Positions 30,031 to 42,149 of a stretch of 64,000 bases of DNA are shown one piece after another. The position numbers were made by a program, and so were the translations under genes. The notes below the pieces were generated by a model. That model made no database searches. It saw only the letters and a program-made list of their open reading frames with translations, and had not been told where the DNA came from. Position 1 is the stretch's first letter. The number at the start of each line of letters is the position of its first letter. The stretch spans positions 9,043,501 to 9,107,500 of the forward strand of contig NC_082689.1 in assembly GCF_949987515.2 (NCBI RefSeq), in the 5' to 3' direction. The stretch comes from Delphinus delphis (Eukaryota > Chordata > Mammalia > Artiodactyla > Delphinidae).

Positions 30031-33000
30031 ACCGTCGACTGACACCGGCTGTGCACCTTGCCATGTGCTGCCTTAGGCTGCAGTTGGTCAAGCCTGTCCC
30101 CCAAACTCCTCACTCTAGAGAATTAGGAAAGAGGACAGAAACTCTGACAGCTAGCGGGACAAAGGTCTGAACTCCTGAACATGTGGTCGGTAACCTCTCC
30201 TGCCTCTGCACTCCCACCCCCAGATCGCCTCTTCCTGGGAGTTGAGATTGTCTCCTCTTCCCCCTTCAAGACCACACCATGCCCATCTCAGCCAGGGTCA
30301 CGGGGAGGTGGAAGTGCCCCCGCCACCAGCTCTCTGTCACCGGTAGCTGGTTGTGGAATGGCCTGGTTACTCCACAGCAGAGGATGGGGATCGTCCAAGG
30401 CATCCCGGAGGAACGATCACAGTCTGGGGACAGTGTGAAGCCAGGCCTGTGGGGCCTGGGTGGAGGCCCGCCTGGGCTCTGCCCTCGGGAGCCCTCCCCT
30501 CTGGTCTCCAGAGCCCTTGCCCTTTCCTCGTGCGGGTGTTCCCTTCGCACCAAGGAGGGGCCTTCGGAGACTTTCTGACTACTGACTTTGTAAGCTTGGT
30601 TTCGGGAGTCTGGCTGGGAACCTCTGTCCTCCCCTGCTGGCCTCACAGCCCTGGACACTCTGCAGGTCAGCATCTGGGTGAAGGTGAACCAGAGCAGGCC
30701 CTTCTCCACCCTGTCCCCAGAGCCAGAGGGCAGCTGTCTGTGAGCCAGCCACCTCTCCCCGGTATGAGTGTGGCAGACGGATGCGGGTGGCACACCCTCT
30801 GTGTCTGCTGGGCCCTCTGCATGTGCAGGGGGCCTAGGGATGGAGCCCATGTGCCCGGGAGCACGGCCTGTTCCTGTTGACAAGACTGCCTGGCACAGTC
30901 CCTGCCCCCAACAGGAAGGTGCCTGGCATAGGAAGAGGGCAGTGGCATCACGGGGCTGGATGCAGAGGCAGGTGGCCTGGATGGCCTTGGTGGGAAGCCA
31001 GAGGGCATGACGAGGCTGCCCCAGGCCACACCCGCCTGCCTGAGTCTGAGGAGGTGGCAGGGCCCCGGCCGCAGGTGCCCGCCAGCCACCCCGCTGGGCA
31101 GATGCCTTTGGCGAGGGCTGGACTTGGCGCGGACTGACGGAGGGTCACAACGAGGGCGTCCCCGTGCGTCCCGGTGGGGCTCTCCTACCCACGCTTACCC
31201 TACTGACGGGCTGACTCCTGGGCTCTTCTTCAGACAAAGTAGTGTAACTGCCTTTCCTTCGGAACCTGTCATCCGCTAAACCCCTATCTTCACTTATCAG
31301 ACACCCAACACTCTGTTTCTCATTTTCAGGGTGATTCTGCAGTTCTAGAAATTAAAACCTGCTGCGTTCTGTAAAGGCGCTTTATGTCTTCCCTGGGAAG
31401 CGGGCAACACATCCCTCAGGATTCCACGGGGCACCTCTGGCTAAAAGGGTAGAAAGAGAGGATCCAGGGCTTGAACTAGACTGGCTAGGCAGGTTGGGGT
31501 CACGGAGACAACTGGGGATGCTTGGGGAAAGCTGGGCAGGCAGGCTGTGCAGGGGGGAGTGGGAGGGGTCTGGGAGTTTGGGGATGGCAGCAGAGGCCTG
31601 GCTAAAGGCGCTGAGGGCACACCAGGCCGGGCATAGCCATTCTCAGTGGGAGCTGGAGTGTGGGGCAGGGACTGTCCCAGGGTTTGTGGTCACCAGGGCT
31701 GTGGCCAAGGGTCCCAAGGACATACCTGTGTGGCCTATGAAGGGCCTGCTCAGTGCTGGTGCTGTTTGCTCCATGTCTAGACGGTTGAGGGGTCACTGGA
31801 GGCCTGGGAGGAAGCAGGGAGCCTGAGCCTCTACCTGCCAGGCGGGGAACTTTCCTTTGGAAGAGCCTGAAGAAGGCATAGTGGCTGCAGGGGCCGTGAG
31901 TCTGTGATGGGGCACTATCCCTAGAGCAGGGCTGGTGGCTGGGGGACGGATGCTCTGCACGTCCAGGAAAGGGTCTTTGCAGGGTATCTGCCATGTGGTC
32001 ACCGCCGGGCTGTGGCAGAAGCCTGTGGGTTGGACACAATGGTCAGCTGCCCCAGCCTGGGGTGCAGAGGTTACCACTCGCCCACTGCTACCTTTTGCGG
32101 GACACTTCCCTTCATGATGTAGTTGCTTCCAGATGCCCATGAAGACCCTGATGTGTGCAGGACATCGTGGGAGAAGGTGAACACGGCAGAGCCCTGCTTT
32201 CAGCCCCAGCACGAGGCGGAAAAGCCTGTGCACCCCAAGAAGCAGACTCGGAATTGCGGGCTCCAGAGTGGGGTCATCAGGTGGTCTGGGGCCGTGGAGC
32301 AAGTGGCCCTGAGCTAGGCCTTGAGGGCTGTGTGGGCCACAGACTGGGAGACCAGGGGACAAGGATCACAGAGGGAAGGGTGGCGTGAGAATGGCCTGAG
32401 GGATCACAATTAAAATGACATCAGCTAAAGTAATGAGGGTTCCTACTTGCACCTCAAGCGGATAAGGGTGTGGAAGAGGCTCTGCAGTGCTGGCTTCAGG
32501 CCCAGCACAGACTTGAGCAGCTGGCAAAGCCTGGCAAATGACAGCTGTTATCTCTACCAGGAGGGGGCCCCCAGCAAATTGTGAAAGGCGGCCTGAGTTT
32601 TGAGTGTCAGTCCATTTTGGAGCCAACCCGGGTGCCCTTTGGCACATTTTCTGCCCTGCAACCCCTTCATTGCCCCCAGGGGCAGGGCTGGACCCTGGGT
32701 GGACCCAGCCCTCTATAGTGAGTCTTCTCCGAGCTGCATTAGCCCCATTGCCCTGTGAGTCCTGGCCCCCATCCGAGACACCACCACGTTGAGCCCATCC
32801 CACAAAGTATTAAGGTGTCTTTTCACCTTGCCTGGCCCTTTTCACTGGGGGTGATTCCCGGAGAGGGTCAGGGACCAGCTCCTGTGAAACTTGGGGCTTC
32901 AGCCTCTGGAGAGATGCCTTCACTGCCCAGAGTGGAGTTGGGGGGATACCGGGTGTCCTTTCTGTTACTCCAAGGCACTTTGGAGAGTGTTGCAGAACCC

Positions 33001-33202
33001 AGATGAGGAAACCCCACCCTGATCCCAACTCAGAGAAGCCAGGGAATCATTCAAATGACAGTCCCTGCCTCAAAATCTGCTCCCTAGCCAGAGATGTAGC
33101 CCTGTGGCCCACCCAGATGTTAATCTCCTCACCTGCGTTGGGACTCCCCTCCCACACATATTCGAGTGACCACCGTTCATTTGACCCTTCCAGACTCTCC
33201 CT
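30031..33202. other. GC-rich, repeat-poor 3.2-kb stretch
   Basis: This is the longest part of the window with no recognised transposon. It is GC-rich on both strands and yields many overlapping open frames (the largest are 205 codons at 30266-30883 minus, 175 at 30353-30880 plus and 189 at 31793-32362 minus). None has a domain, a signal peptide with mature protein, or convincing paired splice sites. It could be intron or intergenic DNA near a gene, or could hide small exons that I cannot prove. Confidence 0.4.
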
Positions 33203-33231
33203 CCCCTTCCTCCCCCCCTCCCCTCTCCCCC
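33203..33231 (-). other. G-quadruplex motif (minus strand)
   Basis: Plus-strand C-tracts of 4, 7, 4 and 5 are separated by TTCCT, T and TCT, giving a four-tract quadruplex motif on the minus strand. Confidence 0.7.
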
Positions 33232-33369
33232 AGGCCCTCGTCTTCTCCCTCCTGTTGCCTGTTATTACATTAGCCTCTCAATGCCTGGCTATCCTCCAGG
33301 AGCTCTCCTTTGGGGCCAGTCTCCAAAGAGCCAAGGAACAATCTTTTAGAAATGCAGCCCCCACGGCCA

Positions 33370-33960
33370 GAGTTCCCCTTAGTCGTCTTCGCTTACCTTC
33401 TAGCTAAAACCCCAATTCCTTAGCAAACGAGGCCTCCTTCCTGTGGTCGGCTTCTCCTTCCCCTTCTGACCCATCCACCTCTCAGACCTGGGGGCCCAGG
33501 CCCACTGAAGTCTCCCCCTGAAACCCCTGGACCTTGCTTTCTTAGAACCTGCACATATTTGAACCTGGCCCCTCTGCCTGGAACACCTACCCACTCCAGA
33601 CCTGTTTTCTCCCCTAACTCCAAGTTACCTTGAATTTCATTTTCAATGTTTATGTCACTATCTTCCTTGTAGTTCTTTTTTTTTTTTTTAAGTGGAAATG
33701 TCTATAGTTTTTGCTGGCAAAACAAATAGACATTGTTTTGCATTGTCTATTTTGCATGGTCGTTCTGGTCAGGGTCCCTGCACTGGGATGCCTTCCTCTC
33801 TCCCCATCTGGGTGCTTTCCACCTGGGCTCCCTGGTGCCTCTGATGTGCACACAGGTAGTTACACCTGTACTTGTTCATGCCTGTTGGTTTCTCAGTGTT
33901 TTATTCTCTTCATCCTGCAATTCCTGAAGTATGTTGGGTGCTTAATAAAGATATGAATCA
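33370..33960 (+). mobile_element. L2 3' region
   Basis: 'taaaaccccaattccttagc' (33406-33425), 'cctctgcctggaacacctac' (33570-33589) and a final 'gggtgcttaataaagatatg' (33935-33954) follow sense L2 order. A T-run (33667-33679) and about 200 poorly matching bases lie between. Confidence 0.6.
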
Positions 33961-35139
33961 AAATATCTTTAATGCATCTTCTATTTCAAAGCTATAGATC
34001 CAAGTGTCTGAATTTTTTAAATTAAAATTTAGAAGAGTTTAATTATTCTGCATCTCATTTGCTAGCTCGAGCCCTCTTTCTGCCTCATGGTGGATACTTC
34101 AGCCAATCCCAGGAAATCCACCATTTCTGTGACACCCCCTCTAGTCCAATTTATGCTTTTTATTCTATTTTCTCCTCCTCACTTCCGTAACAGGATCCAA
34201 GTTAGGGTGCCTCTCTGAAGTGTGTGGCCACTGGTGGGAAGAGCTGGGTCCTTGGAGGCCATGCTGAAGCTTGTCTGGCATCTGTCTCGCAGTAGGCGTC
34301 TGTTCCCCAGCCTTTGCTGAGATGCCTTCTCAGCATGTCGCAGAGGATAGACGGGGGCAACCACTGAGTGTGGGCTGGTGGTCTCATTCCTATCAAAGAG
34401 CCCCTTCCCTTTACAAATCCCAAACCTCAAGATGCTACCTTGCAAGGGGCCTTAGAGTAGAAGGGGTGGATGTGAATAAAGATCTACCCACCTCCCGGCT
34501 CCTTCCTCAAGAGTGGGGAGAGGCTGGAAGAGAGGCTGAGCCTTGGCGAAGGTGCCCCATTATCTGGAAAGGCACAGTAATGAGTCTCTGAATATGCAAA
34601 GAGCCCTGTGGGGCCCAGGTTGGTGGTAGGAGTTCTTGGTGGTAGAATGGCTCAGCATAATAATGAGGGGAGGAATATTTGTGGAGTTGGAGTTAGGGGT
34701 GGGGTTCAGGGGTTGGCCAAGGGTGTGAGTGGGGAGGGTAGAGCCACTGCTGGCAGAACGGCCAAGGGACTTTGTAAGAATAGGAACACCTGCTTTGCCC
34801 CTGTGATGGGGTGGGCCCTGTCTGTCTCCGCAAACTTTCAGTCAAGTAGACTGCACCCACATTGGAGTGCTCACCCTGGCAACTGAAGGGAGGCTCTTTC
34901 CATCTCAAGTTCAAGCTCCCACCCTTTCACCCTTGGGAAGACCCTGGGGGACGTAGCCTGCAATCCTGATGTGACCCCAGCAAAATGATCAGTGGTGTTC
35001 CCTGGGCAGACAGTTCTGGGATGGAGTCACCTTTGAGGAGTGGGGTCACTTGGACAAACCTGGGGCTAGGAGGAGTCAGCACCCCTTCCTCCTCTGCGAA
35101 CACATTTGCCTCTTTCATCAGCACCTGGGGGTGATGCTA
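33961..35139. other. Unassigned DNA
   Basis: About 1.2 kb without a recognised repeat. Frames at 34179-34591 on opposite strands overlap. A G-rich patch lies at 34695-34735. Confidence 0.35.
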
Positions 35140-35500
35140 AAAATCTGTAAAAGAAAAAGTGTCCCCAAACTGGTCCGGGACAGAAATTCTTTTGTGTGAT
35201 TCCATTAGCAATTTCCTTCTGGAAAGAAATCAGCATTCCTGGTGAAATGCAGAAGCAAATTTCTGATGAGCATTAATGGAATTAAAACCGGTGGGAAACC
35301 AGTGCCAGCCCACCCAGCTGCCTCCCAGAAGGAAGGGGCAGTGGTCATGCCTGTCTGTAACTAAGGAGATATGGAAATAGTTCTTTGCCAGCTACTTCCA
35401 CAAAGAGAGAGGCGATAACAAAAAATCATGCCCTAAAATAGCTGTAAAATACGTGGTAGAGGGTCCACTTGAGTCTAAACCGTGACTCAGACCGAAAGGG
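35140..35500. promoter_or_regulatory. Candidate conserved noncoding block with MEF2 and AP-1 sites
   Basis: A repeat-free A/T-richer block inside GC-rich DNA. It contains an exact MEF2-type site CTAAAATAG (35433-35441), an exact AP-1 site TGACTCA (35483-35489) and several TAAT homeodomain cores (for example at 35273-35284). This composition resembles enhancers, but conservation cannot be tested here. Confidence 0.3.
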
Positions 35501-36429
35501 GCTTATGGGGACCTGTAGAGTCAGATGGGTCCTGGGAGGGATGAGGGAGCTGGACACCATGAGTGGGAGCCTTGCTTTCTTCGTCCACACCGATGAGAGT
35601 TGTTTTGCCTCCCTCCCTCCAACGCTGTGATGATCAAGTGAGATAAGGATTAGATGGCAACGTAATTGGAAAAGCAGAAGACGGCTTGTAAATCAGGGCT
35701 TTCTTATTACTCTCATCTGATTCAGAGATGATCTGCCCATGCCGGAAAAGCTCAGGATGCAGATTCTACACCGGTGTCCCTAACATAGACCTGCTTTTCA
35801 GTGATATGCAATTTCCCCATCGTCCAAAGGTGCATCTCCCCCTCTGCATTTTCTCTGTGATTGCTCCAGCTCTGAAGCCCTCTGAAGTGCATGGCTTCCT
35901 TACTCCCTGCAGCAGCTTCCTGACCCTCCTCCTGTGGCCTCCTGTCCAGTCTCCCCAACAGTCAGACCAGACCAGGCACGCCCAGCCCTGTTTACAGCAA
36001 AGCCAAGGCCACTGGAGCTGCTATTGGGAGAAAAGGGTTAGTCGCCTTCCCAGCCCGTGGCAGTCCCAACCGGGCCTCTCCCCACGCCCAGCACAGGCAC
36101 AACGAAGTCTGTCTCTCTGCCGATTATGAGATAGCTCATGGCTGTTAGGTCTGCTTGAATAAGGTCTTTTGTCCCAGAGAATTTTCCCATGTCGTACATT
36201 TAGTCTGTTGTGTTATGGGTCAGTGAGCAAGGAGATAAGTCTGAATTCTTAAACAACCTTGTGACCGCAAGACATCTGTCTGAAAGGCAATCAAACAACA
36301 TCTGTCACGCTCTCCCCAACTTCCAAGACCCTTTCTTAAAAATCAAATCATTGTTGTGTGTTTACGTTTCTTTGAAAAATTCAGCTACTACCGAGATATA
36401 GACCTTGAAAGATGAAAGTCCCTCATAAA
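35501..36429. other. Unassigned DNA
   Basis: No repeat recognised. A 133-codon plus frame (35728-36129) begins with a Cys-containing peptide, but shows no domain, and its downstream part is Pro/Ser/Gln-rich low complexity. Confidence 0.35.
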
Positions 36430-36910
36430 TCTTCACCTCCCTTCCCCCCTCCCCTCAGTGCCAGAAAACTATTGTTAATACTTTGGTGTATATTGCCCAG
36501 ATTTTTCTTCTCTGCACCTACTAACACAGATAGTATTATTATCACCTTTTTCTTTTTCTTTTTTATCATTGTACCATAGATATTGTTTTGCAATTTGCTT
36601 TTTGACGTAACATAGAACGTCTTTCAGTATTAGGATCTCATTTTTTAAACAATTGTACAGTGTTCCATCATGTCTATGAATAATCACTTATTTAATGAGT
36701 TTCCTGTTGATGGATATCTGGAATTCAACCCTTTCCAACACAATTTTTCCTTTATATAAACAATACTGCAATGGATATCCTTGCACATGTTTTTGTGTAC
36801 CTGTGAGAGGCTTTCTATGTGTATAGGATGTAATATTTCTAGAAACAGAAATGCTAGATCAAAGATATAAACATTTAAAATTTAGTCGGTATTGCCAAAT
36901 TGACTAGACA
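36430..36910 (-). mobile_element. L1 3' region, antisense, old
   Basis: 'tttcagtattaggatctcat', 'cagtgttccatcatgtctat', 'ttcctgttgatggatatctg', 'caatactgcaatggatatcc' and 'gaaatgctagatcaaagata' are the antisense L1 ORF2 C-terminal and 3' blocks in order. It is heavily diverged, with frameshifts. Confidence 0.7.
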
Positions 36911-37589
36911 AGGCATGGCTAGGGTTCGGTTTGTAGGCAAGATTTCTTGAAGGTAGAGAATGCCACTGGGCACCTAGAGGGTTTAGTGCCAGCAACAGAA
37001 AGGAGTGGCAGTTCACCTTGGGTACACCCAGGAGTGTTTCCTCAGCTGCCTGCAAGACTTGAGACATTTTAGTGTGTGTGGACTAATCCAGGAGAGGACA
37101 AGGCATAAACTATTGGTCTGGAAAGGACAGAGTCATCAGTTGAGTGAATCCCAGGTAAGGTGAGGCCTGAATGGCATGGACATTTATGAAATTGTGTGTC
37201 TATCACAATCCCTTCGAGAGAGACCTCTTCCCACTCCCCAAATCCAACCACTGAGTTCTCGTAGGAGCTGCCTATGCTATTGTTTGCCGGTCTAGCCAGG
37301 GGTCAGCAAATATAACCTCTGGCTAATTAGAAGTCTTCCCTAGCATTTTTTGAATGGGAAGTAAGGGAAGAGAGGTCTTGTTGCAGGTGAGGGAGTTGGA
37401 AATACGTGTGTCCAGAGTTGACTGGGGGTCATGTTTTCTGCACTGTAGAGAAAGACATTTGGAGAGACCGAAGCTGACTCCCCAGTAGAGGATGAGACAA
37501 GAGACAAAGAAAGCTCCAGAGCCCAGGTGGTGCCGGAGGCTCTGATTCTTGCCATTCCCAAGGCCCAAGGGCTAATACCTTTGGTATGA
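36911..37589. other. Unassigned DNA
   Basis: No feature recognised. 'ccaggggtcagcaaa' at about 37298-37312 resembles the terminus of a hAT-type element, but nothing follows it. Confidence 0.35.
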
Positions 37590-38450
37590 GCCAAAATAAT
37601 TAGTTTTGCCTGTTTTTGACCTTTGTATAAACGGAATTATACAATTTGTACCCATTTGTCCTCGTCTCTTTGATGCAGCGGTACATTGGTGGGATTCATC
37701 CACGTTGTTGCACATAGCAGTAACGTTTTTCACTTTAACTGCCTCATAGTATTCCGGTGATCTTGAGTATATACCTCTGAACAGGATTTGGGGGCCATGT
37801 GATAACTCTATAGTAACTTTTTTTTTTTTTTTGCGGTTCGCGGGCCTCTCACTGTCGTGGCCTCTCCCGTTGCGGAGCACAGGCTCCGGACGCGCAGGCT
37901 CAGCGACCACGGCTCACGGGCCCAGCCGCTCCGCGGCATATGGGATCTTCCCGGACCGGGGCACGAACCTGTGTCCCCTGCATCGACAGGTGGACTCTCA
38001 ACCACTGCGCCACCAGGGAAGCCCTATGGTAACTTTTGAACCGTTTCCCCAAACGATTGCACCCGTTTAAGTTCCCACGAGCAAAGTATGAGTGTTCCAG
38101 TTTCTTCACACCCACACCAGTACTTCTTATCGTGTGTCTTTTGATTACAGCCCTCCTAATGGGCGTGAAGTGGTGTTCCACTGTGGTTTTGCTTTGCACT
38201 TCCCTGATGGCTAATGATGTTGAGCAACGTTTCATGCATTTATTGACCATTTGCATTTTTTTTTTTTTTGGAGAAAAGTCTATTCAAATCCTTTGCCCAT
38301 TTAAAAATTGGGTTACTTGTCCTTTTTATTGATAAGTTGTAAGAATTCTTTAAATATTCTGGATCCTAGACCCTATCACATATATGACTTGTAGATACCT
38401 CCCCCCATTATGGGGCTGACTTGTGTTTTCAAAAGATCACTGTGGTTACT
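37590..38450 (-). mobile_element. L1 ORF2 C-terminal/3' region, antisense, split by a SINE
   Basis: Left part 37590-37808: 'tataaacggaattatacaat' and 'attggtgggattcatccacg'. Right part 38038-38450: 'ttcacacccacaccagtact', 'gggcgtgaagtggtgttcca' and 'cctttgcccatttaaaaatt'. Together they are one antisense L1 copy. The sense ORF2 frame is broken at several points. Confidence 0.8.
37822..38024 (-). mobile_element. Short CHR-type SINE inside an L1
   Basis: Full-length minus-strand copy. Target duplication TATAGTAACTTTT (37809-37821) and TATGGTAACTTTT (38025-38037), one mismatch. The head of the element and the box A/B regions are intact. Confidence 0.96.
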
Positions 38451-38454
38451 ATTT

Positions 38455-38545
38455 TGACAGTAGGTTGTGGGGAGAGGGCAGAGTTAGAAGCTGGGAGAAC
38501 AGGTAGGAGGCTAATGTAGTCATCCAGGTAAGGGATGATGGCATC
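38455..38545 (-). mobile_element. Short L2 ORF2 piece, antisense
   Basis: 'gaacaggtaggaggctaatg' and 'agtcatccaggtaagggatg' match the antisense L2 block 'ccagttaggaggctattgca..atccaggcgagagatgatgg'. Confidence 0.6.
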
Positions 38546-39330
38546 AAAATAAATTCTGACTCTCTAAGTTGTAAGACAGAGCCTTGGGTCTGCTCTAAAG
38601 TCTCTGCCTGGTTCTGGCCCTGGCACTGCCTTTGACTTTCCCTGATTCTGACCTGGTTTTTTGCCTACAGTTTTGCTCATCCCTCCCTGATTTCAGTTTA
38701 TGTCCATGTCCCCATTTTCCTTTCAATGTCCTTAAATGTTAATTTCATCTGGCCACATTGTAGGCAGTTTTGTGAATCACCCCTTATCCCATTTGTAATG
38801 GGCACTAGGCGTGGAAAAATAAAGAGGTGGTTGATAGGGAGATGGGGGACAGACTCCTGGCTTTCGTGGACTTCCAGAAGCTGGGCTTCTTCTTCTGGTG
38901 CTTGCCCTCCCACAGCTGTTTACCTGGCTCTCAGTTCCGGTTCTACTTCCTGGATCCCCAGTTGCCCATGATGCAGCCTGGTACGTGACTCTGAAGTGGA
39001 GGGATGCAATAGAGAGCTTTGGAGGACAGCCCACAGATGAGTAAAAAGGCAGACACTCTATTCTCTTTCAGTCTGTGGGGCAGCCCCTTCTGAATCTGCA
39101 TATCACTGAGCTTTAATAGACACGAGTCAAGCCATGGATGCCCTATTCTCCTCTCTGGGAGTTAAGAGTCGGGGCTACAAAGCTTGCTGGACACAAAGTC
39201 TTGTACCCAAGATTCAAATGAATTTTTAACATATTAGTAACAACTTAGTAGAAATAAAAATTCTAATTAAGTATCATGTAGAACAGCCAGGGCTGGGACT
39301 ATGGTAAAGTTAGAGCAGGATCTAGGGTGC
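38546..39330. other. Unassigned DNA
   Basis: About 780 bp with no recognised repeat or gene. Opposite-strand frames near 38700-39030 mirror each other. Confidence 0.35.
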
Positions 39331-39348
39331 AAAATTTATGGAAGCATT

Positions 39349-39580
39349 GAGGCGGGGGGGGATTAACATACACACACTATTATATATAAAATAGATAAAC
39401 AAGGACCTACTGTATAGCACAGAGAACTATATTCAATATCTTGTAATAACCTATAATGGAAAATAATCTGAAAAAGAATATATATATATATGTATATATA
39501 AAACTAAATCACTTTGTTGTACACCTGAAACATTGTAAACCAGCTATTCTTCAATAAAATAAATAAATAAATAATTTTTA
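39349..39580 (+). mobile_element. 5'-truncated cetartiodactyl L1 3' end
   Basis: A 230-bp L1 3' UTR: G-rich start, 'gattaacatacacacactat', 'ggacctactgtatagcacag', 'cactttgttgtacacctgaa', then CAATAAAATAAATAAATAAA. The flanks form an 18-bp target duplication with one mismatch (AAAATTTATGGAAGCATT at 39331-39348 and AAAATTTAAGGAAGCATT at 39581-39598), so the insertion is complete as it stands. Confidence 0.93.
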
Positions 39581-39599
39581 AAAATTTAAGGAAGCATTC

Positions 39600-40515
39600 A
39601 TTCTCCTCTCGTCTCTTGCCTTACTCTAGTCCTGGCCTTAAGAAAGTATCAGAGAATATCAAATAGCCAGGAAGAAAATCTAATGAAACTTATTTAAGAT
39701 TTCTAGAATAAATACACTGAACATTACTGAGAGAATTTAAAGAAGGACAAAATAAGTGAAGATCTATACCTTGGTTATGGATTAGAAGACTAAATGTTGT
39801 TCAAAACTAAATATGTCAGTTCTTCCTAAAACTACCTATAGATTCAGGACAATCCCAGTAAAAATCCTAGCTGGTTACTTAGTGGTAATTGAGAGATGAT
39901 TCTGAAAATTTATATGGACATCCAAATAATTTAGAATAGCCAAAGCAGTTCTGAATAAAAACAAAGCTGGAAGACTTATACTATCTGATTTCAAGATTTA
40001 CTATAAAGCTAAACCAATTAAGACAGTCTTGTGATTGTACAAGAATAGAAAAATAGACTGATGGAATAGAAAAGAGAGTCAAGAAACTGTCCTCACATAT
40101 ATGGTTCCTGGATTTATGGCAAAAGCTCCATGGCAAATCAGTAAAGAAAGATTTTTTTTCGATAAATGATGTGGGTCAATTGAACATCCATATAGAGAAA
40201 ATTAATCCTGACCCTTACCTCACACAATAAATTAATTAATTTGAGATGGATCATAGTCCTAAAGGTTAAAGTTGAAAATAAATAAGTGTGATGGTCTGTG
40301 TTGACCTAGGTGGTGGGGTATACAATTGTACGAGTTTGTTAAAAGTTTGTTCACTTTGGGACAATTCAAGCAACTGTATGTTTTATGCTCTTCTAATCAT
40401 TGAATTATAGTTGACAATCAAATTTATTTAAAAAGCAAAAAAGAAGTGTCCAAACTGTACATGAAAATGATTACATTTTACTGTGAGTAAATTACACTTT
40501 AATAAGAAAATGAAA
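39600..40515 (+). mobile_element. Old L1 ORF2 C-terminal and 3' UTR
   Basis: 'ctatagattcaggacaatcc', 'atatggacatccaaataatt', 'atagccaaagcagttctgaa' and 'ctggaagacttatactatct' are L1 ORF2 blocks in sense order, followed by a 3' UTR-like end near 'ttacactttaataagaaaat'. No long frame is open. The young L1 at 39349-39580 inserted just at its left side. Confidence 0.75.
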
Positions 40516-42149
40516 AAGCTAAGTAAGTAAGGCTATTGGGCTGATGAGAGCTAGCATCCCTGACATAGATCAGTCAACTTGATGAACTGCACATCCTGTG
40601 AGCCCTGCCCCCCAGGCACAGTTCGTCCCATTCTGAGGTCATCATAAGAGGAAGCAGAAGTTTCAGCAGGCAGGAAGAAGTCGGAAGAGTGGTGTGATGA
40701 GTATCTGACTCTATTCAGATTCCATTTCAAGATGTGATGAGCATGCGGAAGAGAATGGAAGACGCCCACTGCCTCCTGTCCCCAGGTTTTAGACAGGAAA
40801 CTGAGTTATGAGTAAAAGCAGAACGCCAGTGGGACTGATGTGTTGAATGGATAAGCTGCAAGTGCCATTTGGTCCCCTCATGACAACTCAAACCTGCTCT
40901 TTGAAATCATCTGATCTTTTCCTGGTGTCTTGGTTTGCGTCTCCCCAGAAACAGACTCTGAGACAGAATTTGAGTGCAATCAAATGTCCTAGGACACACA
41001 GGTAGGAGGTGAGATAAGAAAGGGAATGGGCCAATGAGGAGTGAGTTTTCAGGCCAGGTATCACTGAGCCATCCCAGCTGTGGTGCCAGGAAGCTGTGGT
41101 ATTTAACCAGCAGCCTCCTGTCCCTCCCTAACTGCGACTGCTTCCCCGTAGATGAGTTCTGCAGCACTTCTGGTTCGCCTTGCTCAAGGCTCGGATGTCT
41201 GCCCCGTCAGATAAAAGCCCTCAGCCAGAGCAGCAGGTATTGGCAACACACTGTCTTCCTGCGTAGGGTTAATTCCAAGGGATGTGGCCATGGCAGAGTT
41301 CACTAAAACTGGTTAAAATCCGAGGAGGTCCCATAGTTTTTCCAGGCGTTTTTAATCACAAGAAAAGACTCTTCTTAAAGTCTCACCTGCTCTAATATTC
41401 GATACTTTATTGTACCTAAATCCTTGCCCTGACATTAGCTGGGGGCTGCCGTAGTCTGGACACCAGCAGAAAAATGATCTGATTGTTTTTCTTTCTGACT
41501 CAATCTTTTTCCTCCTTTACTACCTGCTCTTTTTGGTTTCTGCAGGGCTGAAGTGAATAGGGGAGGAGAGGCAAGGGGCAGGAAAGGCTTTGCTTGACTA
41601 GTTGCATTGTAATTTGGCTCTGATGTTCTCTGCATGGGGTAGATGCCCAGTTGCTGGATTATTTTCCCAGGAAGTTTTTTTTGGGGGGCTCTTCAGGGAT
41701 TCTACCTTTGCCGGGTATCTTGCACCTGCAGTTCCCTTAAAGTGGGCAATGGCTCCACCTGCTGGCCACCTGATTATCAGCGGAAGGCTCCCCCTTCTGC
41801 TTTCTGATTCATTCCCCTGCCGTACTCCCATGTGGTTCTTGCGGGCAGACTCTCTCTCAAGAAGACCTGGTCCGGCTTCCTTCAGCAAGTCCATCCCTGG
41901 CCGGTGGGAGATGCACATCCATCCTTGTCCTGTCAGGCTCTCAAAGTGCAGCCATTCGCATTCCCATTCCCACTACAGTCAGGTCTCTTCCTACAAGCTG
42001 CCAGTTTCCTACAGCTCACAGGAGGAGTTCAGCCACAGCCTCCAATCTTTAGATTTTGTGGATGTGGTTCCAGCCCTGTGTCTTTCATGTCTAGCTTTCC
42101 AAAGGTTTCTCTTTAAAGACCCTCTTGCTGGCTTGAGGTGGCACATACT
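40516..42149. other. Largely unassigned DNA with the longest open frame of the window
   Basis: The plus-strand frame 41602-42246 (214 codons) is the longest non-nested frame in the window. It has no recognised domain, starts in no good context, contains a His-Ser low-complexity run (from CATTCC-type repeats near 41950-41975) and ends inside the repeat at 42150-42690. I treat it as a chance frame. The stretch 40920-41340 may be another old repeat ('cccagaaacagactctgaga'). Confidence 0.35.

Noticed and set aside
30266..30883. 205-codon minus-strand frame, overlapped by a 175-codon plus-strand frame
   Set aside because: Both strands open at once points to composition bias. Neither product shows a domain.
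31793..32362. 189-codon minus-strand frame with possible acceptor CCCACAG before a block near 32026 and a possible donor near 32100
   Set aside because: The splice sites are weak, the two halves are not in a shared conserved frame, and no domain is recognisable. GC-rich DNA gives such frames by chance.
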